Shown: positions 7,875 through 16,640 of the stretch, piece after piece
How positions within the stretch are numbered: position 1 is the first letter of the stretch
Layout of the letters: each line of letters opens with the position of its first letter
Source of the DNA: Streptomyces camponoticapitis
GTDB taxonomy: Bacteria; Actinomycetota; Actinomycetes; Streptomycetales; Streptomycetaceae
Reading direction: 5' to 3'
Length of the DNA stretch: 64,000 nt
Assembly (NCBI RefSeq): GCF_014646115.1
Contig: NZ_BMMV01000002.1
Span: 1-64,000 of the forward strand
Position numbers and translations under genes: made by a program
Notes under the pieces: model-generated
What the model was told of the DNA's origin: nothing
The model's input: the letters and a program-made list of their open reading frames with translations, nothing else
Databases searched by the model: none

Positions 7875-8921
7875 ATGATCGTCTGGATCAACGGTGCGTT
7901 CGGAGCGGGCAAGACCAGTACGGCGCGCGAGCTGATCGACATGATCCCTAACAGCACCCTGTACGACCCCGGACTGATCGGTTCCGGGCTGCGGGAGCTG
8001 CTGCCGCAGAAGAGACTCGCCGAAGTGAGCGACTTTCAGGACCTGCCCATCTGGCGGCGCCTGGTCGTGGACACCGCCGCCGCGCTGCTCGCCGACGTCG
8101 GGGGAGTGCTCGTCGTCCCGATGACCCTGCTGCGGCAGGAGTACCGGGACGAGATATTCGGCGGGCTGGCGGCCCGCCGCATTCCCGTCCGGCATGTGCT
8201 CCTGACCTTGGACGAAACGATTTTGCGCGGTCGGATAGCGGACCGTACCCGGGAGGGGGCGGCCGAGAAGGACCCGGCCGGCACCGAGCGCGCCCGGCAG
8301 TGGGCGTACGAACACATCGAGCCCTACGACGCCGCGCTCGGCTGGCTCACGGCAGATGCCCTGGTCATCGACACCGGGGGGCTCACGCCGGCGCAGAGCG
8401 CGGCGATCGTCGCCGAGTCCGTGCACGCGGGCTCGGCGGGGCTCTGCGAGATCGTGCAGACACCCGAGCCGACGGCGGAGACCGTCGCGGCCGGGGTGCT
8501 CCTCTTCGACGAACGGGACCGGGTGCTGCTCGTCGACCCCACCTACAAGCCGGGCTGGGAGTTCCCCGGCGGTGTGGTCGAGCGCGGCGAGGCGCCCGCG
8601 CGTGCCGGGATGCGCGAGGTCACCGAGGAGATCGGGATAGAACTCGACCATGTGCCCAGACTGCTGGTGGTCGACTGGGAACCGCCCAGACCGCCCGGCT
8701 TCGGCGGTCTGCGGCTGATCTTCGACGGCGGCCGGCTGCCGGACCAGGACGCCGGGCGGCTGCTGCTGCCCGGCTCCGAGCTGCGAGGCTGGCGTTTCGT
8801 CACCGAGGACGAGGCGGCCTCGATGCTGCCGCCCGCCCGCTACGAACGGCTGCGGTGGGCCCTAAGGGCCCGGGAGCGGCGGACCGTGCTCAATCTGGAG
8901 GCCGGTGTCCCGGTCGGCTGA
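7875..8921 (+). CDS. TmrB-like P-loop kinase fused to a Nudix hydrolase
   Basis: A 348-residue two-domain protein. Residues 1-185 are a P-loop kinase-like domain with Walker A GAFGAGKTS at 7-15 and an overall layout like TmrB, the tunicamycin-resistance ATP-binding protein. Residues 200-348 form a Nudix domain whose box (GGVVERGE through REVTEEIG, 232-254) keeps the metal-binding glutamates. The natural substrate is unknown; a combined nucleotide kinase/phosphohydrolase or a resistance role is inferred. GGAG at 7865-7868 precedes the ATG. Its last 60 bases overlap the 3' end of the convergent MBL gene. Confidence 0.8.
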   Translation: MIVWINGAFGAGKTSTARELIDMIPNSTLYDPGLIGSGLRELLPQKRLAEVSDFQDLPIWRRLVVDTAAALLADVGGVLVVPMTLLRQEYRDEIFGGLAARRIPVRHVLLTLDETILRGRIADRTREGAAEKDPAGTERARQWAYEHIEPYDAALGWLTADALVIDTGGLTPAQSAAIVAESVHAGSAGLCEIVQTPEPTAETVAAGVLLFDERDRVLLVDPTYKPGWEFPGGVVERGEAPARAGMREVTEEIGIELDHVPRLLVVDWEPPRPPGFGGLRLIFDGGRLPDQDAGRLLLPGSELRGWRFVTEDEAASMLPPARYERLRWALRARERRTVLNLEAGVPVG

Positions 8922-9605
8922 CACGTGCAGCACGGCGGCGGCGTCCGTGGTGCCGTCCGTGACGAGCGGATCGCCATGGCCGAAACAGACCGTCGACGGC
9001 GCGAGCGCCGCGAGCCGGATCATGGACCGCTTGGCGCTCTCGCGGTTGACGTTGAACACGCCGAGCATCACCCGGCGTTCGGCGGCGGCCACGGCATCAC
9101 CCGTGAACAGCACGCCGTGGTACGGCAGATGGACGGCGATGGACCCGTATGTGTGCCCCGGGACATGCACCACCTGGGCGCCGTCGCCGAAGGGCAGCTC
9201 GTCGCCGTCCTCCAGCTCACGGTCGACCCGGGTGGGCGGCGCGGGCGGCACCGTCAGCCCGTGCTCGTACAGCGGGATCTCCCAGTCGAGGAGCAGCGGG
9301 TCGGGCACCGGCCACTCGCCCCGGATGATCGGCGCGTCGAGCCGGTGCGCCATTATCTCGGCGCCGTACCGCCCGGCCAGCTCCTGCGCCGAGCCCACAT
9401 GGTCGCGATGGCAGTGGGTGAGGACGATACGGCGCAGATTCGCGGGGGTGAGACCGAGCTCGCGAATGCCGTACTCGATCTCCGGTGCCGCGTAGGCATG
9501 ACCGGAGTCGATGAGAGTCAGCTCGTTCTCGTCCTGCCACAAGTACGCCTGACCGATGGGGAAACGGAGCATATGCAGCCGTGGACTGATCGCAACGAGA
9601 TCCAT
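8862..9605 (-). CDS. MBL-fold metallo-hydrolase
   Basis: A 247-residue metallo-beta-lactamase-fold hydrolase, probably cytosolic. The metal-binding THCHRDH motif places H64, H66, D68 and H69; a later VPGHTYGS His and FTGDA Asp complete the two-metal site. The C-terminal FGHGDP gives the last His. The family hydrolyses thioesters, lactones, phosphodiesters and similar bonds; the sequence does not decide which. It converges with the kinase/Nudix gene and overlaps it by 60 bases. Confidence 0.85.
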   Translation of the reverse strand: MDLVAISPRLHMLRFPIGQAYLWQDENELTLIDSGHAYAAPEIEYGIRELGLTPANLRRIVLTHCHRDHVGSAQELAGRYGAEIMAHRLDAPIIRGEWPVPDPLLLDWEIPLYEHGLTVPPAPPTRVDRELEDGDELPFGDGAQVVHVPGHTYGSIAVHLPYHGVLFTGDAVAAAERRVMLGVFNVNRESAKRSMIRLAALAPSTVCFGHGDPLVTDGTTDAAAVLHVSADRDTGLQIEHGPPLPGP

Positions 9606-9758
9606 GTGTCGAATGTATGCAGTGCGGAACGGCCGCGCGCGCCACTTCGCAGACGGCGATTTCCGCTTTCCGCAGAATGCCCGGGTGAACCTTCTGCCGG
9701 ACTCTCCCGTCGGGCCGGTTCGCCTCCGCGGCCCGACGGGTGACGGCTCGGTACGGGC

Positions 9759-11123
9759 TCAGCCCCGCTTGGAGCGCGCGTAGTTGACCAGGAAGTGCGC
9801 CTCGGCCACGGAGAGCCGCTCCAACTCCTGCGGGGACACACTCTCGTTGACCGCGTGGATCTGCGCCTCCGGCTCGCTCAGCCCGATCAACAGGATCTCC
9901 GCCGCCGGGTACAGCGAGGCCAGCGTGTTGCAGAGCGGAATGGAGCCGCCCATGCCCGCGGTCTGCATCTCCTCGCCCGGATAGGCGACGCGCATCGCCT
10001 CGGCCATCGAGGCGTACGCGGGGCTGGCGGTGTCCGCGCGGAACGGCTGGCCCTGCCCGACCTGCTCGACCGAGACCCGGGCACCCCACGGGGTGTGCGC
10101 GTGCAGATGCGCGGTGAGCAGCTTCGTCGCGTGGGCGGCGTCCTGGCCCGGCGGCACCCGCAGGCTGATCTGGGCGCGGGCGGTGGCCTGCAGCGACGGG
10201 GTCGCGCCGACCACCGGCGGGCAGTCGATGCCGATCACGGTGACGGCGGGCCGGGCCCAGACCCGGTCGGCGACGGTGCCCCGGCCGATCAGCCCGACAC
10301 CTTCGAGCACCTTGGCGTCCTTGACGAAGTCGGCCTCGGGATAGTCCAGTCCGTCCCAGTCGGCGTCGGCGGACAGACCGTCCACGGTGGTCGAGCCGTC
10401 GTCCGCCCGCAGCGAGGCCAGCACATGGATGAGCGCGGCGAGCGCGTCCGGCGCCGCGCCGCCGAACTGGCCCGAGTGCAGGTTGCCTTCGAGGGTGTCG
10501 ATCTGGACGCGCAGCATGGTCATCCCGCGCAGCGTCGCCGTGACCGTCGGCAGCCCGACCCGGAAGTTGCCGGTGTCACCGATGACGATCGTGTCCGCGG
10601 CCAACAGCTCCGGGTGCTCCTCGGCGTACCGCTCCAGACCTCCGGTGCCCTGCTCCTCCGAGCCCTCCACCACGACCTTGACGCTCACGGGCACGCCGCC
10701 GGCCGCCTTGAGCGCGCGCAGCGCGAGCAGATGCATCACGAAGCCGCCCTTGCAGTCGGCGGCCCCGCGTCCGTACCAGCGGCCGTCCCGGTCGGTCAGC
10801 TCGAACGGCGGAGTGGCCCAGGCGTTTTCGTCGAGCGGCGGCTGCACGTCGTAGTGGGCGTACAGCAGCACGGTCGGGGCCCCCTCGGGGCCGGGCAGCA
10901 AGCCGTAGACGGACTGGGAACCGTCCGGGGTGTCCAGCGCCGCGACGTCCTGGAAACCCTCGGCCCGCAGGGCGTCCGCGACCCACGCGGCGGCGGCCTC
11001 GCACTCGCTCCGTGGGAACTGCGCGGGATCCGCCACCGACCGGAAGGCCACCAGCTCCGCCAGTTCCGCCCGTGCGCGCGGCATCAGCGAGGCGACTGTT
11101 TCGGCGATCGGAGTGACGGACAT
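9759..11123 (-). CDS. M20 family dipeptidase (zinc metallopeptidase)
   Basis: A 454-residue M20 peptidase. Metal-binding and catalytic residues are visible: H90 and D92 in LLYAHYDVQP, D123 in GRGAADCKGG and the Glu pair at 156-157 in EGSEEQG. The central dimerisation/lid domain follows at about 200-320. Such enzymes cleave dipeptides or related amides with a dinuclear zinc centre in the cytosol. I chose ATG 11123 because GGGAG lies seven bases upstream; an open extension to 11237 is probably untranslated. It diverges from the flavoprotein gene at 11272. Confidence 0.87.
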   Translation of the reverse strand: MSVTPIAETVASLMPRARAELAELVAFRSVADPAQFPRSECEAAAAWVADALRAEGFQDVAALDTPDGSQSVYGLLPGPEGAPTVLLYAHYDVQPPLDENAWATPPFELTDRDGRWYGRGAADCKGGFVMHLLALRALKAAGGVPVSVKVVVEGSEEQGTGGLERYAEEHPELLAADTIVIGDTGNFRVGLPTVTATLRGMTMLRVQIDTLEGNLHSGQFGGAAPDALAALIHVLASLRADDGSTTVDGLSADADWDGLDYPEADFVKDAKVLEGVGLIGRGTVADRVWARPAVTVIGIDCPPVVGATPSLQATARAQISLRVPPGQDAAHATKLLTAHLHAHTPWGARVSVEQVGQGQPFRADTASPAYASMAEAMRVAYPGEEMQTAGMGGSIPLCNTLASLYPAAEILLIGLSEPEAQIHAVNESVSPQELERLSVAEAHFLVNYARSKRG

Positions 11124-11271
11124 GGGCACGCTCCCGGCGGGTACGACGTTGTGTGTTTGTGTGGGTGTCGAAGACAGGGCCGATCCTGCCACAACGGACC
11201 GGGCCCGCAGGCGCCGTAGGATGCCGTGCGACAGCAAGGGCCACCGGTCGGATCAGGAGCAGAAGCACATC

Positions 11272-12636
11272 GTGAGCAGCGAGAACGCAGACGCCGGAAG
11301 TGAATCTGGAAGCGCGCCCGGGACCGGTCCCGAGGCGGGTCCGGCGGGTGAGCACGACCGGACGGTGTGGGACGTCGTCGTGGTCGGCGCGGGCCCGGCG
11401 GGAGCGTCCGCGGCCTACGCGGCGGCTGTCGCGGGCCGTCAGGTGCTGCTCCTGGAGAAGGCGGAGTTGCCCCGCTACAAGACCTGCGGAGGCGGCATCA
11501 TCGGCCCCTCGCGCGATTCGCTGCCACCCGGCTTCGAACTGCCGCTGCGCGACCGGGTGCACGCGGTCACGTTCTCGATGAACGGCAGGCTGGCCCGCAC
11601 CCGGCGCTCCCGCCGCATGCTGTTCGGGCTGATCAACAGGCCCGAGTTCGACGCGAGTCTGGTCGAGCACGCGCAGAAGGCGGGCGCCGTGCTCCGTACC
11701 GGCGCCTCGGTCTCCCGCGTCCAGCAGCACGGCCCGGCCGTGCCCGACCGCCGTACGGTCGCCGTGGTCCTGTCCGACGGCGAGACGGTCCTGGCGCGGG
11801 CGGTGGTCGGCGCCGACGGCAGCGCGGGCCGGATAGGCGCTCATGTCGGGGTCAAGCTGGACCAGGTGGACCTCGGTCTGGAGCTGGAGATCCCGGTGCC
11901 GCCGACGGTCGCCGAGGACTGGGCGGGGCGGGTCCTCATCGACTGGGGCCCGCTGCCGGGAAGTTACGGCTGGGTCTTCCCCAAGGGCGACACGCTCACC
12001 GTGGGTGTCATCTCGGCGCGTGGCGACGGCGCGGCGACGAAGCGCTATCTGGAGGACTTCGTCGCCAAGCAGGGGCTCGCCGGCTTCGAGCCCGCGATCT
12101 CGTCGGGCCATCTGACGCGCTGCCGCAGCGACGACTCGCCGCTCTCCCGCGGCCGGGTGCTGGTCTGCGGTGACGCGGCGGGTCTGCTGGAGCCGTGGAC
12201 CAGGGAAGGAATCTCCTTCGCGCTGCGCTCGGGGCGGCTCGCGGGGGAGTGGGCGGTACGGATCTCCGAGGCGCACGACGCGGTGGACGCCCGTCGTCAG
12301 GCGCTGAACTACGCCTTCGCGATCAAGGCGGGTCTCGGTGTCGAGATGAGCGTTGGCCGCCGGATGCTGTCCGTCTTCGAACGCAGGCCGGGGGTGCTGC
12401 ACGCGGCGATCACGGGATTCCGGCCCGCGTGGAAGGCGTTCGCCGACATCACGCGCGGGGCGACCTCGCTGGGTGGTCTCGTACGGACCCATCCGCTGGC
12501 CCGGCGCGCGCTGGACCTGCTGGACCGGCCGAAGGCGGGTACGGCACAGGGCCCGGAGAAGAGCGGCGAGCAGGAGCGGACGCGGGAAGACGAGGACCGC
12601 GACAAGGACCCGAAGGACGACGCGGTCACGCCGTAG
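11272..12636 (+). CDS. Geranylgeranyl reductase family FAD-dependent oxidoreductase
   Basis: A 454-residue flavoprotein of the geranylgeranyl-reductase type. The FAD-binding VVGAGPAGASAA motif is at about residues 38-49, PRYKTCGGG (near 68) is the diagnostic cysteine-bearing motif of the family, and GDAAGLLEPWTREGI is the second FAD motif. Family members reduce isoprenoid double bonds or act on menaquinone and polyprenols. GTG 11272 follows CAGGAGCAG. The C terminus is a charged, Lys/Glu/Asp-rich tail of about 35 residues. A GC-only stretch of GGGCCC repeats follows at 12643-12663. Confidence 0.83.
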   Translation: MSSENADAGSESGSAPGTGPEAGPAGEHDRTVWDVVVVGAGPAGASAAYAAAVAGRQVLLLEKAELPRYKTCGGGIIGPSRDSLPPGFELPLRDRVHAVTFSMNGRLARTRRSRRMLFGLINRPEFDASLVEHAQKAGAVLRTGASVSRVQQHGPAVPDRRTVAVVLSDGETVLARAVVGADGSAGRIGAHVGVKLDQVDLGLELEIPVPPTVAEDWAGRVLIDWGPLPGSYGWVFPKGDTLTVGVISARGDGAATKRYLEDFVAKQGLAGFEPAISSGHLTRCRSDDSPLSRGRVLVCGDAAGLLEPWTREGISFALRSGRLAGEWAVRISEAHDAVDARRQALNYAFAIKAGLGVEMSVGRRMLSVFERRPGVLHAAITGFRPAWKAFADITRGATSLGGLVRTHPLARRALDLLDRPKAGTAQGPEKSGEQERTREDEDRDKDPKDDAVTP

Positions 12637-12723
12637 CCCTGGGGGCCCGGGCCCGGGCCCGGGCAGTTGCGGGTGGGCGCGGGGCCCCCGGCCGGGCGGC
12701 GGAGGCGGCCCACGTCGCCGCGC

Positions 12724-12743
12724 CGTACTCCACGGGGAGTACG
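12724..12743. promoter_or_regulatory. Putative response-regulator palindrome upstream of the two-component operon
   Basis: CGTACTCC-ACGG-GGAGTACG is a perfect inverted repeat with 8-bp arms, ending 58 bases before the histidine kinase start. A near copy with the same 4-bp spacer occurs at 18909-18928, before the SHOCT/ABC exporter operon. Confidence 0.55.
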
Positions 12744-12801
12744 CGAGATCGCCACGCCCGGCGGACGCCCCGGGCCCGGTGGCCTGTTTAGCGTGACGGG
12801 T

Positions 12802-14046
12802 ATGGAAGAGCAGATCAGGCGCATCGGATTCGGTCCCCCCTGGGCCAGGGGCCGATACGTGCCGGGCGCCGACGGGGCGGGAGACGGCCCGGCCGGCGGG
12901 CGGAAGCTGGGGCGGCTGCCCTGGTTCAGCAGCGTCCTGATCGCCGTCTTCGTCTCGGTCGGCTCGGGTTTCGCTTCGCAGGTCCAGGCGGACCGGGAGC
13001 CCCTCGACGCGTTCGCCCGCGCCCTGCTGCTCGTCGGGCCCGCCCTGCTCCTGGTGCGCTACCGGTATCCGGTCCTCTGCGTCTTCGGCGTCGCCGTCTC
13101 GGCGATGCTCTATCTCGGCGCCGGCTACGCCTACGGCCCGATCTTCGTCACCGTCGCGGTCGCCTGCTTCGCGGCGATCGTCTCCGGGCACCGACGGGCG
13201 GCCTGGTGGGCGATCGGTCTCCTCTGGGCGAGCCATCTGCTCGCCGGCCACCTGCTCTATCCGTACCTGCCACCGAGCGGCGACGCCGGCGCGCCCTGGG
13301 GACCCGAAGTGGGTGTCGCCGCCTGGGTCACGGCCGTGCTCGTCGGCTCCGAACTCGTCAGGGTGCGCCGCGAGCAGTGGATCCACGACCGGCAGGAGCG
13401 CGCCGCCGCCGAGGCGCGCCGCGCCGACGAGGAGCGGCTGCGGATCGCGCGCGAACTCCACGACGTGCTCGCCCACTCCATCTCGGTCATCAACGTCCAG
13501 GCGGGCGTGGGACTCGCCCTCCTCGACTCCGACCCCGAGCAGGCCCGCACCGCCCTCACCACGATCAAGGCCGCGAGCAAGGAAGCGCTGGGCGAGGTAC
13601 GGCAGGTCCTCGACACGCTCCGGACCTCCGGCGACGCCCCCCGTACGCCCGCGCCCGGACTCGACCGGCTCCCCGAACTGGTCGAGCAGGCGGCCGGCGC
13701 CGGGCTGAGTGTCGGACTCGAAACCGAGGGTGACCCTGTCGCGCTCTCGCCGGGCGCCGATCTGGCGGCCTTCCGCATCATCCAGGAAGCCCTCACCAAC
13801 GTGGTGCGCCACTCGGGCTCCCGTACCGCGCATGTCCGGGTCGGCTACGGCGGCGGTCTGCTCACCCTCCGTATCGACGACACGGGCCCCGCCACCGGTG
13901 ACGAGGCCGGCGGCAGCGGCAACGGGCTGGTCGGAATGCGGGAGCGTGCGACCGCCCTCGGTGGCACCATCGAGGCGGGCCCCCGCCCCGACGGCGGGTT
14001 CCGTGTGCGGGCCTCCCTTCCACTGAAGCCGAAGGAGACACCGTGA
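12802..14046 (+). CDS. Two-component sensor histidine kinase (NarL/DesK type)
   Basis: A 414-residue membrane sensor kinase. About five transmembrane segments lie at residues 43-185. A HisKA_3 dimerisation helix follows, with phospho-acceptor H220 in RIARELHDVLAHS, then an HATPase domain with EALTNVVRHSG (N box) and GNGLVGMRERA (G box). It phosphorylates the response regulator encoded next, whose ATG overlaps its stop. ATG 12802 is used; GTG 12793 in the same frame is an alternative. The palindrome at 12724-12743 suggests autoregulation. The signal is unknown, but the linked exporter suggests envelope or antibiotic stress. Confidence 0.88.
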   Translation: MEEQIRRIGFGPPWARGRYVPGADGAGDGPAGGRKLGRLPWFSSVLIAVFVSVGSGFASQVQADREPLDAFARALLLVGPALLLVRYRYPVLCVFGVAVSAMLYLGAGYAYGPIFVTVAVACFAAIVSGHRRAAWWAIGLLWASHLLAGHLLYPYLPPSGDAGAPWGPEVGVAAWVTAVLVGSELVRVRREQWIHDRQERAAAEARRADEERLRIARELHDVLAHSISVINVQAGVGLALLDSDPEQARTALTTIKAASKEALGEVRQVLDTLRTSGDAPRTPAPGLDRLPELVEQAAGAGLSVGLETEGDPVALSPGADLAAFRIIQEALTNVVRHSGSRTAHVRVGYGGGLLTLRIDDTGPATGDEAGGSGNGLVGMRERATALGGTIEAGPRPDGGFRVRASLPLKPKETP

Positions 14047-14708
14047 TCCGTGTCCTGCTCGCCGACGACCAGTCACTGGTACGGGCAGGCTTCCGCGCGC
14101 TGCTCGACGCCCAGCCGGACATCGAGGTCGCGGGCGAGGCGGCCGACGGCGAGGAGGCGCTGCGCAAAGTACGCGAACTCGCCCCGGACGTCGTCCTGAT
14201 GGACATCCGGATGCCGGTGATGGACGGGCTCGACGCCACTCGCCGGATCACCGGGGACGGCGGACTCGACGAGGTGAAGGTGGTCATGCTCACCACCTTC
14301 GAACTCGACGAGTACGTCTTCGAGGCGCTCCGCTCCGGCGCCTCGGGCTTTCTCGTCAAGGACACCGAACCGGAGGAACTGCTGCGCGCCGTAAGGGCGG
14401 TGGTGGACGGCGACGCGCTGCTGTCGCCCGGTGTGACCCGGCGCCTGATCGCGGAGTTCGCCTCACGCTCCAAGGTGCCGACGTCCATGGACGGTCTCGG
14501 TGAACTCACCGAGCGGGAGCGGGAGGTGATGGCTCTCGTCGGGATCGGGCTCTCGAACGAGGAGATCGCCCGCAGACTGGTCGTCAGCCCGCTCACCGCC
14601 AAGACGCATGTGAGCCGGACGATGGTGAAGCTCGGCGCCCGAGACCGGGCCCAACTGGTCGTCAGGGCCTACGAGTCGGGGCTGGTACGGCCCGGCTGGC
14701 TCGGCTGA
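14043..14708 (+). CDS. NarL/LuxR-type response regulator
   Basis: A 221-residue response regulator. The receiver domain has acidic residues D8/D9, phospho-acceptor D54 in LMDIRMP, the conserved Thr in MLTTF and Lys in LVKD. The C-terminal LuxR HTH spans about residues 150-215 (LTEREREVMALVG through KLGARDRAQLV). It pairs with the upstream kinase by an ATGA-type overlap (14043-14046). The likely targets are the palindromes at 12724 and 18909; this is inference from symmetry and location. Confidence 0.9.
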   Translation: MIRVLLADDQSLVRAGFRALLDAQPDIEVAGEAADGEEALRKVRELAPDVVLMDIRMPVMDGLDATRRITGDGGLDEVKVVMLTTFELDEYVFEALRSGASGFLVKDTEPEELLRAVRAVVDGDALLSPGVTRRLIAEFASRSKVPTSMDGLGELTEREREVMALVGIGLSNEEIARRLVVSPLTAKTHVSRTMVKLGARDRAQLVVRAYESGLVRPGWLG

Positions 14709-14730
14709 CGGCCGCTGGCGGCTGCCCCGT

Positions 14731-15102
14731 TCAGGCTTCGCGGGGAGTGCGCGCGTGGCCGGTCTTGTCGCTCAGCGCGCGGACGAACGCCCCGATGGCA
14801 GCCGCCTGGATGACTATGGAGGCGATGAGCGCCACGTAGCCGAAAGCGGACGACGAGGCGAACGAGTCGCCGATCAGCGATCCGCCGGCGAAGAAGAGGA
14901 AAACGGTCGGCGCGGCGAGGAAGAACAGCCACACCCCCGCGAACGACGCGTCGTCGTGGTGCACGAACAGCGTGTCGACGGCGACGAAGACCGCTGTCGC
15001 GGCGACCACGGCGAGATAGATCTGCGAGGCCCGGTTGCCGTAGATCAGCCGGGCGGGGCCCTGGGCGAGCCGGGCCAGTGCGTTCAGGCGTCCTGACTTC
15101 AT
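14731..15102 (-). CDS. Small membrane protein, SCO4225-like
   Basis: A 123-residue integral membrane protein with about three hydrophobic helices (near residues 28-44, 54-72 and 82-105). An N-terminal RLAQGPARLIYGNRASQIY stretch is shared, as far as I recall, with the SCO4225 family of Streptomyces membrane proteins. The function is unknown. AGGAGAA lies just before the ATG. It is convergent with the response regulator, with a gap of only 22 bases. Confidence 0.7.
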   Translation of the reverse strand: MKSGRLNALARLAQGPARLIYGNRASQIYLAVVAATAVFVAVDTLFVHHDDASFAGVWLFFLAAPTVFLFFAGGSLIGDSFASSSAFGYVALIASIVIQAAAIGAFVRALSDKTGHARTPREA

Positions 15103-15175
15103 GGTGCGTTCTCCTGTGTCGGTTGGATGCCTCCATCGTGGGACGGACCGAACCGATGTGCCTGAGTACGGCTAC

Positions 15176-16564
15176 TCATCCCTCCTGGTGCGCCGAGCGG
15201 TCCGGTACGTCCGTGGAGACGCGTGCCCGGACCTGACCGGCGCAGACATCCGCGGGGACATCGTTGTGGACATCCGTGTGGACATCCGTCGGCTGGGCGG
15301 CTTCCTTCGGCTCGTGCGCCGAGACGTCGCGCGCCGAGTACGCGATGAGTGCCGCGGCGGCGGCCAGCAGGGCGACGGTGGTGAGGGCGACGGGCAGGGA
15401 GAACCAATCGGCGAGGAAGCCGATCGCGGGCGGTCCCAGCAGCATGCCGCCGTACCCCAGTGTGGACGCGGCGGCGACGCCGCTCGGGCCCGCGAGCGCA
15501 CCGGCCCTGGCGACGGCCACCGGGAAGATGTTGGCGAGGCCGAGTCCGGTGACCGCGAAACCGAGCAGGGCGAGCCAGGTCGTCGGGGCGAGGGCGCCGA
15601 GGAGCATGCCGAGCGCGGCGAGCACACCGCCGGTGACCAGAGTGCGGGTCTGGCCGAGGCGTTCGAGCAGGGCCGTACCGGACAGCCGTCCCACCGTCAT
15701 GGCGAGGGCGAAGAGCGAGTACCCGGCGGCCGCGAGCCCGGCGCCGGCGCCCAGGTCCTGGGCGAGGTGCAGGGCACCCCAGTCGGCGAGAGCGCCTTCT
15801 CCGTACGCGGTGCACAGCGCGATCACCCCGAAGAGGACGACCAGTCCGCGCGTGCGCCGGTCGAGCTGCCGGGGGGCCGCCTTTTCCTTCGGCCGGTCCT
15901 TCGGGTCGGCGGCCGCGGCGGCACCTGGTGCCGTGGGCGCCGCGTGGCGCAGCAGCGAGGGACCGGCGAGCACGGTGACGAGCAGGCCGACGCCCGTGAG
16001 GGCGAGGAGGTGCGCCGACGCCGAGAGACCGCCGGCCACCAGACCCCCGAGCCCCGCGCCCGCCATACCGCCCAGACTGAACGCCGCGTGGAAGCTGGAC
16101 ATCACTGGACGGCGCATCGCGGCCACGAGATCGACCGCCGCGCTGTTCATCGAGACGTTGAGCGAGCCGTACGCGGCACCGAAAACGAGCAGGACCAGGC
16201 CCAGCGTCAGCGCCGAGTGCGTCCGCGCGGGCAGCGCGATGCTCATCGCCAGCAGCAGCGAGCTGACCACCGTCACCGGGTGGCTGCCGAACCGTCGGCA
16301 CATCCGCCCCGTGAACATCATCGTGACCACGGCACCGGCGGAGACCCCGAGGAGGGCCAGACCGAGGTCGCTCGCCGACGCGCCGGTCTGCTCCTTGATG
16401 GCCGGGATACGGACGACCCAGCCGGCGAAGAGGAAACCGTCCAGGGCGAAGAACACGGTCAGAGTGGTACGCAGACGCGTGAGGCCGGCGAGCGGGGCGT
16501 CGGTGGCGGGGTCTCCGCCGCGACCACCCGCCAGGGCCGTCCGGAGTTTGTTTAGTATCGGCAC
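15176..16564 (-). CDS. MFS transporter
   Basis: A 462-residue major facilitator with about twelve hydrophobic helices. TM1 carries FFALDGFLFAGWVVRIPAI, the pattern of the Streptomyces sugar/drug-like MFS group, and GRMCRRFGSHP is the loop 2-3 motif. A Lys/Pro-rich central loop lies at about residues 238-255. The C-terminal tail after TM12 is His/Asp-rich. GTG 16564 is the only usable start in frame, but it has no clear ribosome site and its first codons are unusually AT-rich. The gene diverges from a ROK regulator, the usual arrangement for a sugar-responsive transporter. Confidence 0.82.
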   Translation of the reverse strand: MPILNKLRTALAGGRGGDPATDAPLAGLTRLRTTLTVFFALDGFLFAGWVVRIPAIKEQTGASASDLGLALLGVSAGAVVTMMFTGRMCRRFGSHPVTVVSSLLLAMSIALPARTHSALTLGLVLLVFGAAYGSLNVSMNSAAVDLVAAMRRPVMSSFHAAFSLGGMAGAGLGGLVAGGLSASAHLLALTGVGLLVTVLAGPSLLRHAAPTAPGAAAAADPKDRPKEKAAPRQLDRRTRGLVVLFGVIALCTAYGEGALADWGALHLAQDLGAGAGLAAAGYSLFALAMTVGRLSGTALLERLGQTRTLVTGGVLAALGMLLGALAPTTWLALLGFAVTGLGLANIFPVAVARAGALAGPSGVAAASTLGYGGMLLGPPAIGFLADWFSLPVALTTVALLAAAAALIAYSARDVSAHEPKEAAQPTDVHTDVHNDVPADVCAGQVRARVSTDVPDRSAHQEG

Positions 16565-16567
16565 AAA
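16547..16567. promoter_or_regulatory. Possible ROK regulator operator
   Basis: TTTGT at 16547-16551 and ACAAA at 16563-16567 form an inverted repeat with 11 bases between, in an AT-rich patch of GC-rich DNA between the divergent MFS and ROK genes. AT-rich palindromes of this kind are typical ROK/XylR-type operators. It overlaps the proposed MFS start codon. Confidence 0.4.
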
Positions 16568-16640
16568 AGAAGGATAGGGGCCCGGGGCCGATCCTTACAA
16601 GGCGGCGGTTCACGGACGGGATCATGGGAGACTCACCCAT

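Noticed and set aside
12643..12663. GGGCCC repeat run as a terminator
   Set aside because: The sequence is self-complementary at many registers, but no defined stem with a loop can be chosen; it may simply be low-complexity GC.
10576..14076. Leftward open frame of 1166 codons
   Set aside because: It lies opposite the flavoprotein and two-component genes and has no recognisable domain; it is an antisense shadow.
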